Source: Pseudideonella sakaiensis (lineage in GTDB: Bacteria > Pseudomonadota > Gammaproteobacteria > Burkholderiales > Burkholderiaceae_C). From it: a stretch of 64,000 bases of DNA. Under the pieces are notes generated by a model that saw only the letters and a program-made list of their open reading frames with translations, ran no database searches and had not been told where the DNA came from. The DNA is taken from contig NZ_BBYR01000042.1 in NCBI RefSeq assembly GCF_001293525.1, positions 1 through 64,000 on the forward strand, given 5' to 3'. Below, piece by piece: positions 20,874-29,896 of this stretch. A program made the position numbers and the translations under genes. Positions within the stretch are counted from its first letter, which is position 1; the number at the start of each line of letters is the position of its first letter.

Positions 20874-23038
20874 GCGGCGGCACCGGATCGCGCCGCGGCG
20901 GCCGAGGCCGCGGGGAGGGTCGAGGAGAAGGCCGCCGCGCCGACGCGCCCGCGCCGCGCCCGCCGGCGCCGGCCTCGCGCGCCGCGCGCGCGCCGCGGGC
21001 CGCGGCCCGCGGGGCATCGAGCGCCGCGGTGTCCGCCGCCGCCGAGGCGCCGCGCGCCTGGGCCTCGGCGCCGCCGCCCGCCACCGGCCGCCTCGGCGGC
21101 CCGCCGCGCGTGATGCTGCTGGTCGATGCCGACAACGTCACCGCCGACGTGATCGACCAGGCGCTGGAGCACGTGATCGCCCGCCACGGCGGCGCGCACG
21201 TGCGGCGCGCCTACTGCACCTGCGAGCTGGCGCTGAAGCACCTGCGGCTGTTCAAGGCGCTGTCGATCCGGCCGATCGTCAACATCTCGACCGGCAAGAA
21301 CTCGACCGACATCGCGCTCGCGGTCGACGCGATCGACCTGGTGCTGGCCGAGCGGCCTGACATCGTGGTGCTGGTGTCTTCCGATTCCGACTTCGCGCCG
21401 CTGGTCGTGCGGCTGCGCGAGAAGGGCTGCCGCGTCGAGGGCATCGGCCAGGAAGGCAAGACCGGCGCCGATTCGAAGACCGTCTACGACGACTTCCTCG
21501 ACCTGCCCTACCGGCGGCCGCGCGTGGCCGCGGGTGCCATCGGCACAGCCGCTGCGGATGCGCGCGGCCCCTCGCTCGACCGCCTGGACGGTGGCAGGGA
21601 GGCCGGGCGGTGGCTGCCGCCGGACGCTGGCGACCCGGCCGTCGACGACGGTCCGCACGGCGACGCTGACGACAACGAGGACGGCGCCGAGGCCGGCGCA
21701 CCGGTCTCGCGTGTCGGCTCGGCCGACCCGGCCGGGCCGGCGACGGCCACGGGGGAGGACGCGGCGCCCCGGGCCGACGATGCCGCGATCGGCGCGTCAC
21801 CCGCCCCGCTGCCGGCGGCGCCGGCGCGTCGCGCCCGCAAGACCGCGGGCCCCGTGTCCTCGGCCGGTCCGCGCGCGGAGACGGCAGCCGATGCCGGGAC
21901 CGCGCCTGCCGCGCCGATGGCGCCCGCCGATCGCGGGGCCGGCGACGCGCCGGTCGCGGCGGCGCCGACGCCGGACGAGCCCACGCCGCCGGCGGCACCG
22001 GCCCGCCCGGCCCGCAAGCGCGCCGGTTCGCGGGCGGTGGCGGCCGAACAGGCCGCGGCCGTCAGCGCCGTGCTGGGCGCGCCGCTGCCTGCACCGGGCT
22101 ATGCGCCGCCCGCGCCCGCAGCCCCCGCGCCCGCGCCCGCGCCGGCGGCCCGCGCGGCGGAGGCGGAACCGCCGCCCGCCGATCCCGAGGCCGAGCCCGC
22201 GCCGCCTGCGCCTCGACGGCGCAGGACCTCGCGCGCCGCCGATGCGGCCGCGCCGTCCACGGCCGATGCCGCCGCGCCGGCGCCCCGGGCGGTCCCCGCC
22301 GCCGCGGCCGATGCGGCGCGCCTGGTCGGCTCGGCTGCGCCGGCCGAGGCGGCTGACCGGCCCGCCGTGCCGCCGGCCCCGGTGACCGCGCCCGCCCGGG
22401 CCCGCACGAACCGGTCCGCCATGGCGCCGGCCGACCCCGAGGCGCCGTCCGCGGCGCCGACCCCGCCCCCGACCGCCGACGCCCCCGCGACCCCGGCGCG
22501 CCGGCGCGGCGGCCGGTCCGCCGCCCCTGCCGGCGCGGCCGTCGCTCCCGGCATTTCCGACCTCTCCGCCGTGCCTGCCGCGTCGGCGCGGCCCGCCGCG
22601 CCCGCGACCCCGGCGTCGAACGGACCGACACCGCCCGCGGAAGCAGCCGCATCCGCCGAGGCGCCGCCGGCCACCGCCCCGGCCGTTCCCGCCTCGGCCG
22701 CCGGCCGGCCGGCGGCCGAGGCGCCGGTTCCGCCGCGGTCGTCCCCGCTGCCCCGCGTCGCGCCGCCCCAGGCGCCACCGGGGGCGCGGCCCGCGCCGGG
22801 TCCGGCCGCGGCGCCCATGGCGCGGCCTGACGACGACGAGGTGGCGCGCGTGCTCGCGGCGCTGCCCGAGCTGCGCGGCGGGGCGCGCGTGCAGCTGAAC
22901 CTCGCGAAGGACCGGCTGGTGCAGGCCGGCCTGCTGTCGCGCAGCGCGCCGTCGACCAAGGTGTTCCGCCGCCACCCGGACCAGTTCGAGCTGACGCCGC
23001 CGGCCACGCCGAACGCGGTGCGCTACCGGGGCGGCTGA
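20870..23038 (+). CDS. NYN/PIN-like domain protein with long Ala/Pro-rich linker
   Basis: A 722-residue protein. Residues 1-78 are Arg/Gly and Ala/Pro rich. Residues about 80-215 form a NYN (LabA/limkain-type, PIN-like) domain with acidic clusters [29 protein letters not shown] and [13 protein letters not shown], the metal-binding residues expected of an RNase. Residues about 220-650 are an extremely Ala/Pro/Arg-rich, probably unstructured linker. The last 70 residues ([21 protein letters not shown] ... [12 protein letters not shown]) look like a small winged-helix of the kind that follows NYN domains. The start is GTG 20870 overlapping the pyrC stop. The substrate is unknown. Confidence 0.8.
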   Translation: MSGGTGSRRGGRGRGEGRGEGRRADAPAPRPPAPASRAARAPRAAARGASSAAVSAAAEAPRAWASAPPPATGRLGGPPRVMLLVDADNVTADVIDQALEHVIARHGGAHVRRAYCTCELALKHLRLFKALSIRPIVNISTGKNSTDIALAVDAIDLVLAERPDIVVLVSSDSDFAPLVVRLREKGCRVEGIGQEGKTGADSKTVYDDFLDLPYRRPRVAAGAIGTAAADARGPSLDRLDGGREAGRWLPPDAGDPAVDDGPHGDADDNEDGAEAGAPVSRVGSADPAGPATATGEDAAPRADDAAIGASPAPLPAAPARRARKTAGPVSSAGPRAETAADAGTAPAAPMAPADRGAGDAPVAAAPTPDEPTPPAAPARPARKRAGSRAVAAEQAAAVSAVLGAPLPAPGYAPPAPAAPAPAPAPAARAAEAEPPPADPEAEPAPPAPRRRRTSRAADAAAPSTADAAAPAPRAVPAAAADAARLVGSAAPAEAADRPAVPPAPVTAPARARTNRSAMAPADPEAPSAAPTPPPTADAPATPARRRGGRSAAPAGAAVAPGISDLSAVPAASARPAAPATPASNGPTPPAEAAASAEAPPATAPAVPASAAGRPAAEAPVPPRSSPLPRVAPPQAPPGARPAPGPAAAPMARPDDDEVARVLAALPELRGGARVQLNLAKDRLVQAGLLSRSAPSTKVFRRHPDQFELTPPATPNAVRYRGG

Positions 23039-23047
23039 ACCGATCGC

Positions 23048-23947
23048 GTGGACCGCCGGCGCGACGCCCGCGCGGCCGCGGGGCCCCGTCACGGCCCCGG
23101 CCTCGACGCGGGCCCGCACGCGGCGATGGACCCCGGCACAGGCGCCGGGGCCGGGGCCGGCGCGCCACCGGCCACGTCGATCGACTGGACCCGCCCGTGG
23201 CTCGCGCCCTACCGCGCGGACGGCGAGGCGGTGGCGGTCGATCTCGCGGCCGGCTGGCCGGTGCATGCCGCGCTGGAGCGCCGCCGCGGCGCGGACCCGC
23301 GGCGCGCCGCACTGCTGCCGCGCTTCGTGCCGCAGGCCGCGCTGCCGCCCGGCACGGCCTACGAGGCCTGGATCGCCGCCGAGCGCGCGGTGCCCACCCG
23401 CGACGACCTGCACGACCTGTTCAACGGCCTGGTCTGGCTGGCCTTCCCGGCGCTGAAGTGGGCGCTGAACCGGCGCCAGGCGTCCGAGATCGCCGGCCGG
23501 GGCGTGGGACCGCGCCGCGGCGCCTGGCGCGATGCGCTGACGCTGTTCGACGAGAACGGCGCCTGGCTGGCGCTGCCGCCGGAGGCCGCCGCCGCCTGGG
23601 CCGCGCACGACTGGCGGGCGCTGTTCGGCCGCCACCGCGCCGCGTGGGCGGCGGCGGCGCCGGTGGTGTTCGGCCATGCGCTGCTGGAGCGGCTGCTGCG
23701 CCCGCGCAAGGCCTTGTGCGCCCACGCCTGGCGGGTCGATGCGGCACTGCCCGGCCCGGCCGACCCCGGCGCAGTGGCCGGCGCGCTCGCGGCCGGGCTC
23801 GATGTCGCCATGGCCCCGCCGCGCCACCGCCCGCTGCCGGTGCTCGGCGTGCCCGGCTGGTGGCCCGCCAACGCCGACCCGGCGTTCTACGACGATCCGG
23901 CGGTGTTCCGGCCCGCGCCGGCGCGCCGGGCGATAATCGCCGCGTGA
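23048..23947 (+). CDS. DUF3025 domain protein
   Basis: A 299-residue protein with the DUF3025 pattern: PTRDDLHDLFNGLVWLAFPALKWALNRRQASEI, ALTLFDENGAWL, FGHALLERLLRPRKALCAHAW and a final PVLGVPGWWPANADPAFYDD. DUF3025 is common in beta- and gammaproteobacteria and has no known function. The first 45 residues from GTG 23048 are low-complexity; ATG 23126 is a possible later start. It begins 9 bp after the NYN gene. Its stop codon overlaps the first bases of the RNase P RNA, and its last codons contain that gene's promoter. Confidence 0.85.
   Translation: MDRRRDARAAAGPRHGPGLDAGPHAAMDPGTGAGAGAGAPPATSIDWTRPWLAPYRADGEAVAVDLAAGWPVHAALERRRGADPRRAALLPRFVPQAALPPGTAYEAWIAAERAVPTRDDLHDLFNGLVWLAFPALKWALNRRQASEIAGRGVGPRRGAWRDALTLFDENGAWLALPPEAAAAWAAHDWRALFGRHRAAWAAAAPVVFGHALLERLLRPRKALCAHAWRVDAALPGPADPGAVAGALAAGLDVAMAPPRHRPLPVLGVPGWWPANADPAFYDDPAVFRPAPARRAIIAA
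23932..23937 (+). promoter_or_regulatory. -10 box of the RNase P RNA promoter, inside the DUF3025 coding end
   Basis: GATAAT lies 8 bases before the first base of the RNase P RNA at 23946, the right distance for transcription to begin there. No good -35 box is visible in the GC-rich sequence upstream. Confidence 0.5.
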
Positions 23948-24283
23948 AGCAAGCCAGACCGCCGCCGGGGCGAGGCCCGCAAGGGCGCCCGGGAGGAAGG
24001 TCCGGACTGCACAGAGCAGCGCAGCAGCTAACGGCTGTCCACCGCGAGGTGAGGATCAGAGCAACAGAGACGAGTCGCGCCGGGCCTGCCCGGGGCGGGT
24101 GAAACGGGCAATCTCTGCGCGCAGCAACACCGAATAGGCACGTGTCGATCCGGCTCGGGGAGCGTGCGGGTAGGTGGCATCGAGCCCCGCAGCGATGCGG
24201 GGCCCAGAGGAATGGCGGTCACGGCCGGCCGGCCGCAAGGCCGGACGGCTGCACAGAATCCGGCCTATCGGCTCGCTTCACAC
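23946..24283 (+). ncRNA. rnpB: RNase P RNA, bacterial class A
   Basis: The catalytic RNA of RNase P, which trims tRNA 5' leaders. The terminal P1 helix is formed by 23946-23955 with 24270-24279 (9 of 10 pairs). Conserved blocks appear in order: gaggaaggtccggactgcac near 23992-24012, cagagcaacagagac near 24057-24072, caacaccgaatagg near 24125-24138, gaggaatggcggtcac near 24208-24224, and cagaatccggcctatcg near 24254-24270. The length of about 338 nt suits a class A RNA. The 3' end is followed by a short T-run (24283-24287), and the RNA 5' end overlaps the DUF3025 stop codon. Confidence 0.95.
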
Positions 24284-24326
24284 TTTTCCGTCGCTCCCGG
24301 GCGACCTGCCCGGACCCACCTTTCCC

Positions 24327-25565
24327 ATGAACCCCGACGCCGCGACCCTCTGGCGCGCCCCCCGCTGGGCCCTGGCCGTGCTGCTGGCCTGCCTCGGCAT
24401 GCTGGGCCCGTTCTCGATCGACACCTACCTGCCGGCCTTCACCGGCATCGCGCGCTCGATCGGCGCCACGCCGGTGGAGATGCAGCAGACGCTGTCGGCC
24501 TACCTGTTCGGCTTCGCGGTGATGAACCTGTTCCACGGGGCGCTGGCCGACAGCTTCGGCCGCCGCCCGGTGATCCTGGGCGGCATCGCGGCCTTCACCA
24601 TCGCGTCGGCCGGCTGCGCGCTGGCCGAGCACATCGGCCCGCTGGTGTTCTGGCGCGCGGTGCAGGGCATGTCGGCCGGTGCCGGCGTGGTGGTCTCGCG
24701 CGCGGTGATCCGCGACATGTTCCCGCCGGCCGACGCGCAGCGCGTGATGTCGCAGGTGACGATCTACTTCGGCGTCGCGCCGGCGGTCGCGCCGATGGTC
24801 GGCGGCTTCCTGTTCGTGCACGTCGGCTGGCACAGCATCTTCTGGTTCCTGACCGGCGTCGGCGTGCTGCTGTTCACCGCCAACTGGCGGCTGCTGCCCG
24901 AGACGCTGCACGCCAGCCAGCGCCAGGCGTTCGAGCTGCGGCACCTGATGCGCGGCTACTGGCAGCTCGGCGGCAACCCGCGCTTCCTGCTGCTCGCGCT
25001 GGCCAGCGGCATCCCCTTCAACGGCATGTTCCTCTACGTGCTGTCGGCGCCGGTCTTCCTGGGCGACCTGCTGGGCCTGCGGCCGGAGCAGTTCTTCTGG
25101 TTCTTCGTGCTGACCATCGCCGGCATCATGGGCGGCGCCTTCGCGAGCGGCCGCCTGGCCGGGCGCATCAAGCCGCGGCACCAGATCCGACACGGCTTCG
25201 TGATCATGCTGGCGGTGTCGCTGCTCAACCTCGGGCTGAACCTCGCCTTCGACGCCCAGGCCTGGTGGGCGCTGTGGCCGATCGCGGTGTTCGCCTTCGG
25301 CTGGGCGCTGATGGTGCCGGTGGTCACGCTGCTGGTGCTCGACCTGGTGCCCGAGCGGCGCGGCATGGCCTCGTCGCTGCAGGCCTTCATCGGCAGCGTC
25401 GCCAACGGCCTGGTGGCCGGCCTGGTCGCGCCGCTGGTGATGCATTCCACCGTGGCGCTGGCGCTGGCCTCGCTGCTGATGATGGGCGTCGGCATCGTCG
25501 CGTGGATGGTGGTGAAGCCGCAGGTGCGCGAGCTGACGGACCTGGGGGCCCGCGCAGGAGGCTGA
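24327..25565 (+). CDS. Bcr/CflA family multidrug efflux transporter
   Basis: A 412-residue major-facilitator protein with about 12 hydrophobic segments. SIDTYLPAFTGIARSIGATP in helix 1 and the loop motif GALADSFGRRPVILGGI (MFS motif A) mark the Bcr/CflA drug:proton antiporter family (bicyclomycin, chloramphenicol). GMSAGAGVVVSRAVIRDMF in helix 4-5 is also family-typical. The substrate cannot be told from sequence. The ATG at 24327 begins 43 bp after the RNase P RNA; the frame is open further upstream but would run through that RNA. Confidence 0.9.
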   Translation: MNPDAATLWRAPRWALAVLLACLGMLGPFSIDTYLPAFTGIARSIGATPVEMQQTLSAYLFGFAVMNLFHGALADSFGRRPVILGGIAAFTIASAGCALAEHIGPLVFWRAVQGMSAGAGVVVSRAVIRDMFPPADAQRVMSQVTIYFGVAPAVAPMVGGFLFVHVGWHSIFWFLTGVGVLLFTANWRLLPETLHASQRQAFELRHLMRGYWQLGGNPRFLLLALASGIPFNGMFLYVLSAPVFLGDLLGLRPEQFFWFFVLTIAGIMGGAFASGRLAGRIKPRHQIRHGFVIMLAVSLLNLGLNLAFDAQAWWALWPIAVFAFGWALMVPVVTLLVLDLVPERRGMASSLQAFIGSVANGLVAGLVAPLVMHSTVALALASLLMMGVGIVAWMVVKPQVRELTDLGARAGG

Positions 25566-25748
25566 CGCCGGGCGGCGCCGGGCCGGGCGGCGCCTCACGG
25601 CTGGCGGAACCCAGCAGGGCGGGCCGCGGGCCGGCGGCGCGCGGCCCATGGCGGCGTCTCGCTCAAGCCGGCCCGTCGGCGGCCGATAGGACTCGCTGCG
25701 GCCGGCCTCTGTCCGGGGGTCGGTGCGCGCCGTTTCCCGGAGCCTGCC

Positions 25749-26867
25749 ATGCGTCCCGTCCGCCGTCCCTTCGCCCTCGTTCCGTTCGCCGCGGCGTTCC
25801 CGCTCGCGTGTGCCGCCGTCCTCGCGGCCGCGGGGCCGTCGGCTGCGCGGGCCGAGGACGCGGCGCCTTCGCGCGCGGCGGCCGCGGCGGATCCCGCCGT
25901 CGCGCTGCCGCCCGGCAAGGACCCGCTCGACCACCTGCGCGAGCGCCTCGCGGACCGCCTCGGCGGCGAAGCGAAGCCGCGGCCGAACCGCGCGGCGCCG
26001 GCCACGGTGAAGGTCACCAACAAGGCCGAACCCGAGCCGGCCGCCGCGCCGCGTCCGTCGCGGCCGCTCGCCGTGGCGGCTGCGCGCGCCGGGGTGGCGG
26101 GCGAGTCGCCGGTGGAGCAGGCGGCAGCGCTCGCGGCCCGGCACCGCGAGGGCGGGGTGCCCGCCGCCGGTGCCGCCGCCGCGCACGGCGGCGAGCTGCA
26201 CTGGGCCTACCAGGGCGACGGCGGTCCGCAGGCCTGGGGCCGCCTCAAGCCCGAGTTCGAGACCTGCGCCAGCGGCCGCCGCCAGAGCCCGATCGATATC
26301 CGCGACGGCTTCCGGTTGCAGCTCGAGCCGGTCGCCTTCGACTACCGGCCGAGCGCCGTGCGGGTGATCGACAACGGCCACACCGTGCAGGTCAACGTCG
26401 CGTCCGGCAACGTGATCGAGGTCGGCGGGCGGCGCTACGAGCTGCAGCAGTTCCACTTCCACCGCCCGTCCGAGGAGCGCGTCGACGGCCGCCAGTACGA
26501 CATGAACGTCCACCTGGTGCACAAGGACGCCGAGGGCCGGCTCGCCGTGGTGGCCGTGCTGCTGGCGCGCGGCGCCGCGCAGCCGCTGATCCAGACGGTC
26601 TGGAACAACCTGCCGCTCGAGAAGGGCGAGGAACAGCGCGTGCGCGACCCGCTCGACCTGACCGCGCTGCTGCCGGTGGACCGCCGCTACTTCACCTACA
26701 TGGGCTCGCTCACCACGCCGCCGTGCACCGAGGGCGTGCTGTGGATGGTGATGAAGACCCCGGTCGAGGTCTCCGACGAACAGATCGGCATCTTCTCGCG
26801 GCTCTACCCGATGAACGCCCGGCCGGTGCAGGCGGCGTCGGGGCGGATGATCAAGGAATCGCCCTGA
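25749..26867 (+). CDS. Alpha-class carbonic anhydrase, periplasmic
   Basis: A 372-residue zinc enzyme hydrating CO2. A signal peptide (residues 1-34, ending SAARAED) is followed by about 110 Ala/Pro/Arg-rich residues and then the catalytic domain: HWAYQGDGGPQAWGRL, RRQSPIDIRDG, the three zinc His in QQFHFHRPSEE and MNVHLVHKD, and YMGSLTTPPCTEGVLW. The two Cys in FETCASG and PPCTEG could form the usual disulfide. The enzyme is longer than common bacterial alpha-CAs (about 220-250) because of the linker. It is preceded by a 183-bp gap from the efflux gene. Confidence 0.92.
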   Translation: MRPVRRPFALVPFAAAFPLACAAVLAAAGPSAARAEDAAPSRAAAAADPAVALPPGKDPLDHLRERLADRLGGEAKPRPNRAAPATVKVTNKAEPEPAAAPRPSRPLAVAAARAGVAGESPVEQAAALAARHREGGVPAAGAAAAHGGELHWAYQGDGGPQAWGRLKPEFETCASGRRQSPIDIRDGFRLQLEPVAFDYRPSAVRVIDNGHTVQVNVASGNVIEVGGRRYELQQFHFHRPSEERVDGRQYDMNVHLVHKDAEGRLAVVAVLLARGAAQPLIQTVWNNLPLEKGEEQRVRDPLDLTALLPVDRRYFTYMGSLTTPPCTEGVLWMVMKTPVEVSDEQIGIFSRLYPMNARPVQAASGRMIKESP

Positions 26868-26895
26868 GGGCTTGCCCGCGGCCTCGCCTGCTAAA

Positions 26896-26915
26896 CTAGT
26901 CAGGTGTCTAGTCAG
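26896..26915. promoter_or_regulatory. Direct repeat upstream of the toxin-antitoxin pair, candidate autoregulation site
   Basis: CTAGTCAG occurs twice, at 26896-26903 and 26908-26915, 12 bp apart and just before the antitoxin start. The first copy overlaps the palindrome ACTAGT. Such repeats suit Phd-type antitoxin dimers that repress their own operon. The AT content is clearly higher than in the surroundings. Confidence 0.4.
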
Positions 26916-26927
26916 TTGGAGCGACCC

Positions 26928-27185
26928 ATGCAGGCATGGCCCGTCCAGGATGCGAAGGCGCGGTTCAGCGAGTTCCTCGAGAAGTGCCTGACCGAGGGGC
27001 CGCAGATGGTCACCCGGCGCGGCGCCGAGGCGGCCGTGCTCGTGCCGGCCGAGGAGTGGCGCCGGCTGCAGGCCGCGGCGCGGCCCACGCTGAAGGCCCT
27101 GCTGCTCGCCGAGGAGCCCCGGGTGGACCTGGCCGTGCCTGCGCGTGGTGGCGCCCGCCGGCGCCCGCCGCCCGCGCTGGATTGA
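26928..27185 (+). CDS. Type II antitoxin, Phd/YefM family
   Basis: An 85-residue antitoxin. The N-terminal half is the Phd/YefM DNA-binding fold (WPVQDAKARFSEFLEKCLTE, VTRRGAEAAVLVPAEEWRRL), and the C-terminal part, which wraps the toxin, is short and basic ([14 protein letters not shown]). The ATG at 26928 gives the family start MQAWPVQDAK; the in-frame GTG at 26904 lies inside the direct repeat and is rejected. The toxin gene begins 4 bp after the stop, the usual arrangement for co-translated pairs. Confidence 0.9.
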   Translation: MQAWPVQDAKARFSEFLEKCLTEGPQMVTRRGAEAAVLVPAEEWRRLQAAARPTLKALLLAEEPRVDLAVPARGGARRRPPPALD

Positions 27186-27189
27186 CGGC

Positions 27190-27603
27190 ATGTACCTCCT
27201 CGACACCAACGTGGTGTCCGAATTGCGCAAGCCGAAGCCCCACGGCGCGGTGCTGCAGTGGGTGGAGGCCACCGCGGATGCCGACCTGCACCTGTCGGCC
27301 GTCACGATCGGCGAGATCCAGGCCGGCATCGAGCGCACGCGTGAGCAGGACGTGGCGAAGGCCGAGGTGCTGGAGCGCTGGCTCGCGCAGGTGGCCCAGT
27401 CCTTCAACGTGATCGCGCTGGATGGCGCCGTCTTCCGGGAGTGGGCGCGGCTGATGCACCGTGCGTCCGACACCCTCGTCGAGGACGCGATGATCGCCGC
27501 GACGGCCCGGGTGCATGGGCTGACCGTGGTGACGCGCAACCTGGGTGACTTCCGGTCCTTCCGGGTCGCGCTGCTCGATCCCTTCCAGACGCCGCGCGCC
27601 TGA
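27190..27603 (+). CDS. VapC/FitB-type PIN-domain toxin
   Basis: A 137-residue PIN-domain ribonuclease. The first acidic residue is in MYLLDTNVVSELRKPKP; the others are in AVTIGEIQAGIER, the DTLVEDAMIAATARVHGLTV block and TRNLGDF. All four acidic positions expected for metal-dependent RNase activity are present, so the toxin looks intact. ATG 27190 is 4 bp after the antitoxin. Pairing of a Phd-like antitoxin with a FitB/VapC PIN toxin is common in proteobacteria. Confidence 0.9.
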   Translation: MYLLDTNVVSELRKPKPHGAVLQWVEATADADLHLSAVTIGEIQAGIERTREQDVAKAEVLERWLAQVAQSFNVIALDGAVFREWARLMHRASDTLVEDAMIAATARVHGLTVVTRNLGDFRSFRVALLDPFQTPRA

Positions 27604-27768
27604 GGCGCCGGCCGCCGCCGCCGGCTCGGCCGCCGCCGGGCCTTCCGGGCGCGCCGTGCGCGCCGGGTGGCGGCCTGCCGATTGCTGCAATACTCCGGCG
27701 GGCCCGTCGCCCGTCGTCGACACCGCCGGCCGACCGCCACCCTGCCCGGTCCTCTCCCGGAGCCCCGC

Positions 27769-28338
27769 ATGACCCTCCTGCTGCTCGGCCTCGTCCTCTT
27801 CCTCGGCGTGCACAGCGTCGCGATCGTCGCGCCGGCCTGGCGCGATGCGCAGGCGCGCCGGCTCGGCGGGCGCTGGCAGGGCTTGTATGCGGTGCTGGCC
27901 GCGCTCGGGCTGGTGGCGATCGTGGTGGGCTACGGGCAGGCGCGGCAGGCACCGGTGCTGCTCTACGTGCCGCCGACCGGCCTGCGGCACCTGGCCTGGA
28001 CCCTGATGCTGCCGGTGTTCCCGCTGCTGCTCGCGGCCTACCTGCCGGGGCGGATCCAGGCGGCGGTGCGGCACCCGATGCTGGTGGCGACGCTGCTGTG
28101 GGCCACGGCGCACCTGCTGGCCAACGGCACGGCGGCCGACCTGGCGCTGTTCGGCGGCTTCCTCGCCTGGGCGCTGGCGGACCTGGTGTCGCTGGCGCGG
28201 CGCCCGGCGCGCCCGAAGGCGGAACTGCCGCGCGGGCGCTGGAACGACCTGATCGCCGTGGTCGGCGGCCTCGCGCTGTACGGCCTCACCGTCGGCGGCC
28301 TGCACCTGTGGCTCTTCGGGGTGTCGCCGCGGGGATGA
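27769..28338 (+). CDS. NnrU family membrane protein
   Basis: A 189-residue integral membrane protein with five or six hydrophobic segments. MTLLLLGLVLFLGVHSVAIV, RHPMLVATLLWATAHLLANG and GRWNDLIAVVGGLALYGLTVGG match NnrU, a family named from a gene near denitrification genes and related to isoprenylcysteine methyltransferase-like membrane proteins. The molecular role is unknown. No nitrogen-oxide genes occur nearby. The ATG 27769 has a weak ribosome site (cccggag). The ClC gene starts 37 bp after the stop. Confidence 0.85.
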   Translation: MTLLLLGLVLFLGVHSVAIVAPAWRDAQARRLGGRWQGLYAVLAALGLVAIVVGYGQARQAPVLLYVPPTGLRHLAWTLMLPVFPLLLAAYLPGRIQAAVRHPMLVATLLWATAHLLANGTAADLALFGGFLAWALADLVSLARRPARPKAELPRGRWNDLIAVVGGLALYGLTVGGLHLWLFGVSPRG

Positions 28339-28375
28339 GCGAACGGCGGCGCGCGCGGCGCGGCGGCCGGCCGGG

Positions 28376-29896
28376 ATGAGCGGCCAGCCGCCCGACTTCT
28401 GGCTCAGCCTGCGGCAGGAACTGCGCGCGGGCCGCCACTGGGTCGACCGCGCGATCGTGCTGGCCTGCGCCGTGGCCACCGGCGCCACCGTGGTGGGCTT
28501 CACGCTGCTCGCCGAAGGGGCGAGCGACCTGTTCCAGGCGCTGCGCGCGCTCGATCCCTGGGGCGCGCGCGAGGCCGGCAACGGCCTGGCCCTCGGTGTC
28601 GGCCTGAGCCTGCTGTGGACACCGCTGCTGACGGTGGCCGTGGTGGCATGGTGCCGTCGCTTCGCGCCCGCAGCGGCCGGCTCGGGCATTCCGCAGGTGA
28701 TGTGCGCGCTCGACGACGAGCGGCCCGACGCCCGGCCCGAGCGCTGGGCCTCGCTGCGGCTGGCGCTGCACAAGATCGGCCTGGTCTCGGGCGGGCTGCT
28801 GGGCGGGCTGTCGATCGGGCGCGAGGGGCCGACGGTGCAGATCGGCGCCGGCGTGATGCTGCATGCGCGGCGCTGGCTCTCGCCGTCCGCCGGCATCGAC
28901 GCGCACGACCTGATGGTCGCCGGCGCCGCCGCCGGCATCGCGGCGGCCTTCAACACGCCGCTCGGCGGCATCGTGTTCGCGTTCGAGCAGCTGTCGCGGC
29001 GGCGCGGGCTGACGCACAGCACGCTGGTGATCGCCTGCATCGTGCTGGCCGGCCTGGTGGCGGTGTCGGCCTTCGGCAACCTGACCTACTTCGGCCGCCT
29101 GCCGGTCGGCGCGCTCGACCTGTCGCTGCTCGGGCCGGGCCTGCTGGTGGCGCTCGTCGCGGGGCTGGCCGGCGGGCTGCTGTCGCGGCTGGTGGTGCTG
29201 TCGCTGCGCGCCGGGCCGCAGCGCTGGGCGCGCTGGCGGCGCGAGCACCCGCTGCGCTTCGCGGCCGCCTGCGGCGCCGGCGTGGCGCTGATCGGCGCCG
29301 TCACCGGCGGCGCCACCGCCGGCGCCGGCTATGCGACGACGCGCGGCCTGCTGGAAGGGCAGGTCGACCTGCCCGGCGTCTACACGCTGCTGAAGTTCGT
29401 CGCCACCTGGCTGTCGGTCTGGAGCGGCGCGCCCGGCGGCATGTTCGCCACCTCGCTGGCGATCGGTGCCGGCATCGGCCACGACGTGGCCAGCCTGGCC
29501 GGCGTCGGCACCCAGGCGGCGATCCCGCTGATCGCGGTCGGCATGGTCGGCTTCCTCGCCGCGTCGACCCAGAACCCGATCACCGCCTTCATCATCGTGA
29601 TGGAGATGGTGGCCGGCCAGACCATGGTGCTGAGCCTGATGGCCACCGCGCTGTTGTCCAGCGGGGTCTCGCGCCTGCTGACCCAGCCGCTGTACGGGGA
29701 GCTGGCGGCGCTGGCGGTGGCGGGGCTGCCGCCGGCCGCCGGCCCCGACACCGTGGCCGCGGCGCCTGCCGGCGCTGCCGCCGGCGCACCGGCCGCGGCC
29801 GGTCACGCCCTCGCCGCCCCCGGCGCGGACCGGCCCGACGGGGTGCGCGACCCGGGGCGGACGCCACCCGTCGACCCCTTCCACGGGGGGCGCTGA
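28376..29896 (+). CDS. ClC-family chloride channel or chloride/proton antiporter
   Basis: A 506-residue ClC membrane protein. The chloride-binding motifs are GSGIPQVMCAL, GGLSIGREGPTVQIGAG (gating Glu present) and GAPGGMFATSLAIGAGIG. At the position of the internal proton Glu of E. coli ClC-ec1 the protein appears to have Gln (FAFEQLSRRR, residue 205). If the by-eye alignment is right this hints at altered proton coupling. The C-terminal 55 residues are Ala/Pro-rich and have no CBS domain. ATG 28376 overlaps nothing and sits 37 bp after the NnrU gene, so the two may be co-transcribed. Confidence 0.9.
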   Translation: MSGQPPDFWLSLRQELRAGRHWVDRAIVLACAVATGATVVGFTLLAEGASDLFQALRALDPWGAREAGNGLALGVGLSLLWTPLLTVAVVAWCRRFAPAAAGSGIPQVMCALDDERPDARPERWASLRLALHKIGLVSGGLLGGLSIGREGPTVQIGAGVMLHARRWLSPSAGIDAHDLMVAGAAAGIAAAFNTPLGGIVFAFEQLSRRRGLTHSTLVIACIVLAGLVAVSAFGNLTYFGRLPVGALDLSLLGPGLLVALVAGLAGGLLSRLVVLSLRAGPQRWARWRREHPLRFAAACGAGVALIGAVTGGATAGAGYATTRGLLEGQVDLPGVYTLLKFVATWLSVWSGAPGGMFATSLAIGAGIGHDVASLAGVGTQAAIPLIAVGMVGFLAASTQNPITAFIIVMEMVAGQTMVLSLMATALLSSGVSRLLTQPLYGELAALAVAGLPPAAGPDTVAAAPAGAAAGAPAAAGHALAAPGADRPDGVRDPGRTPPVDPFHGGR

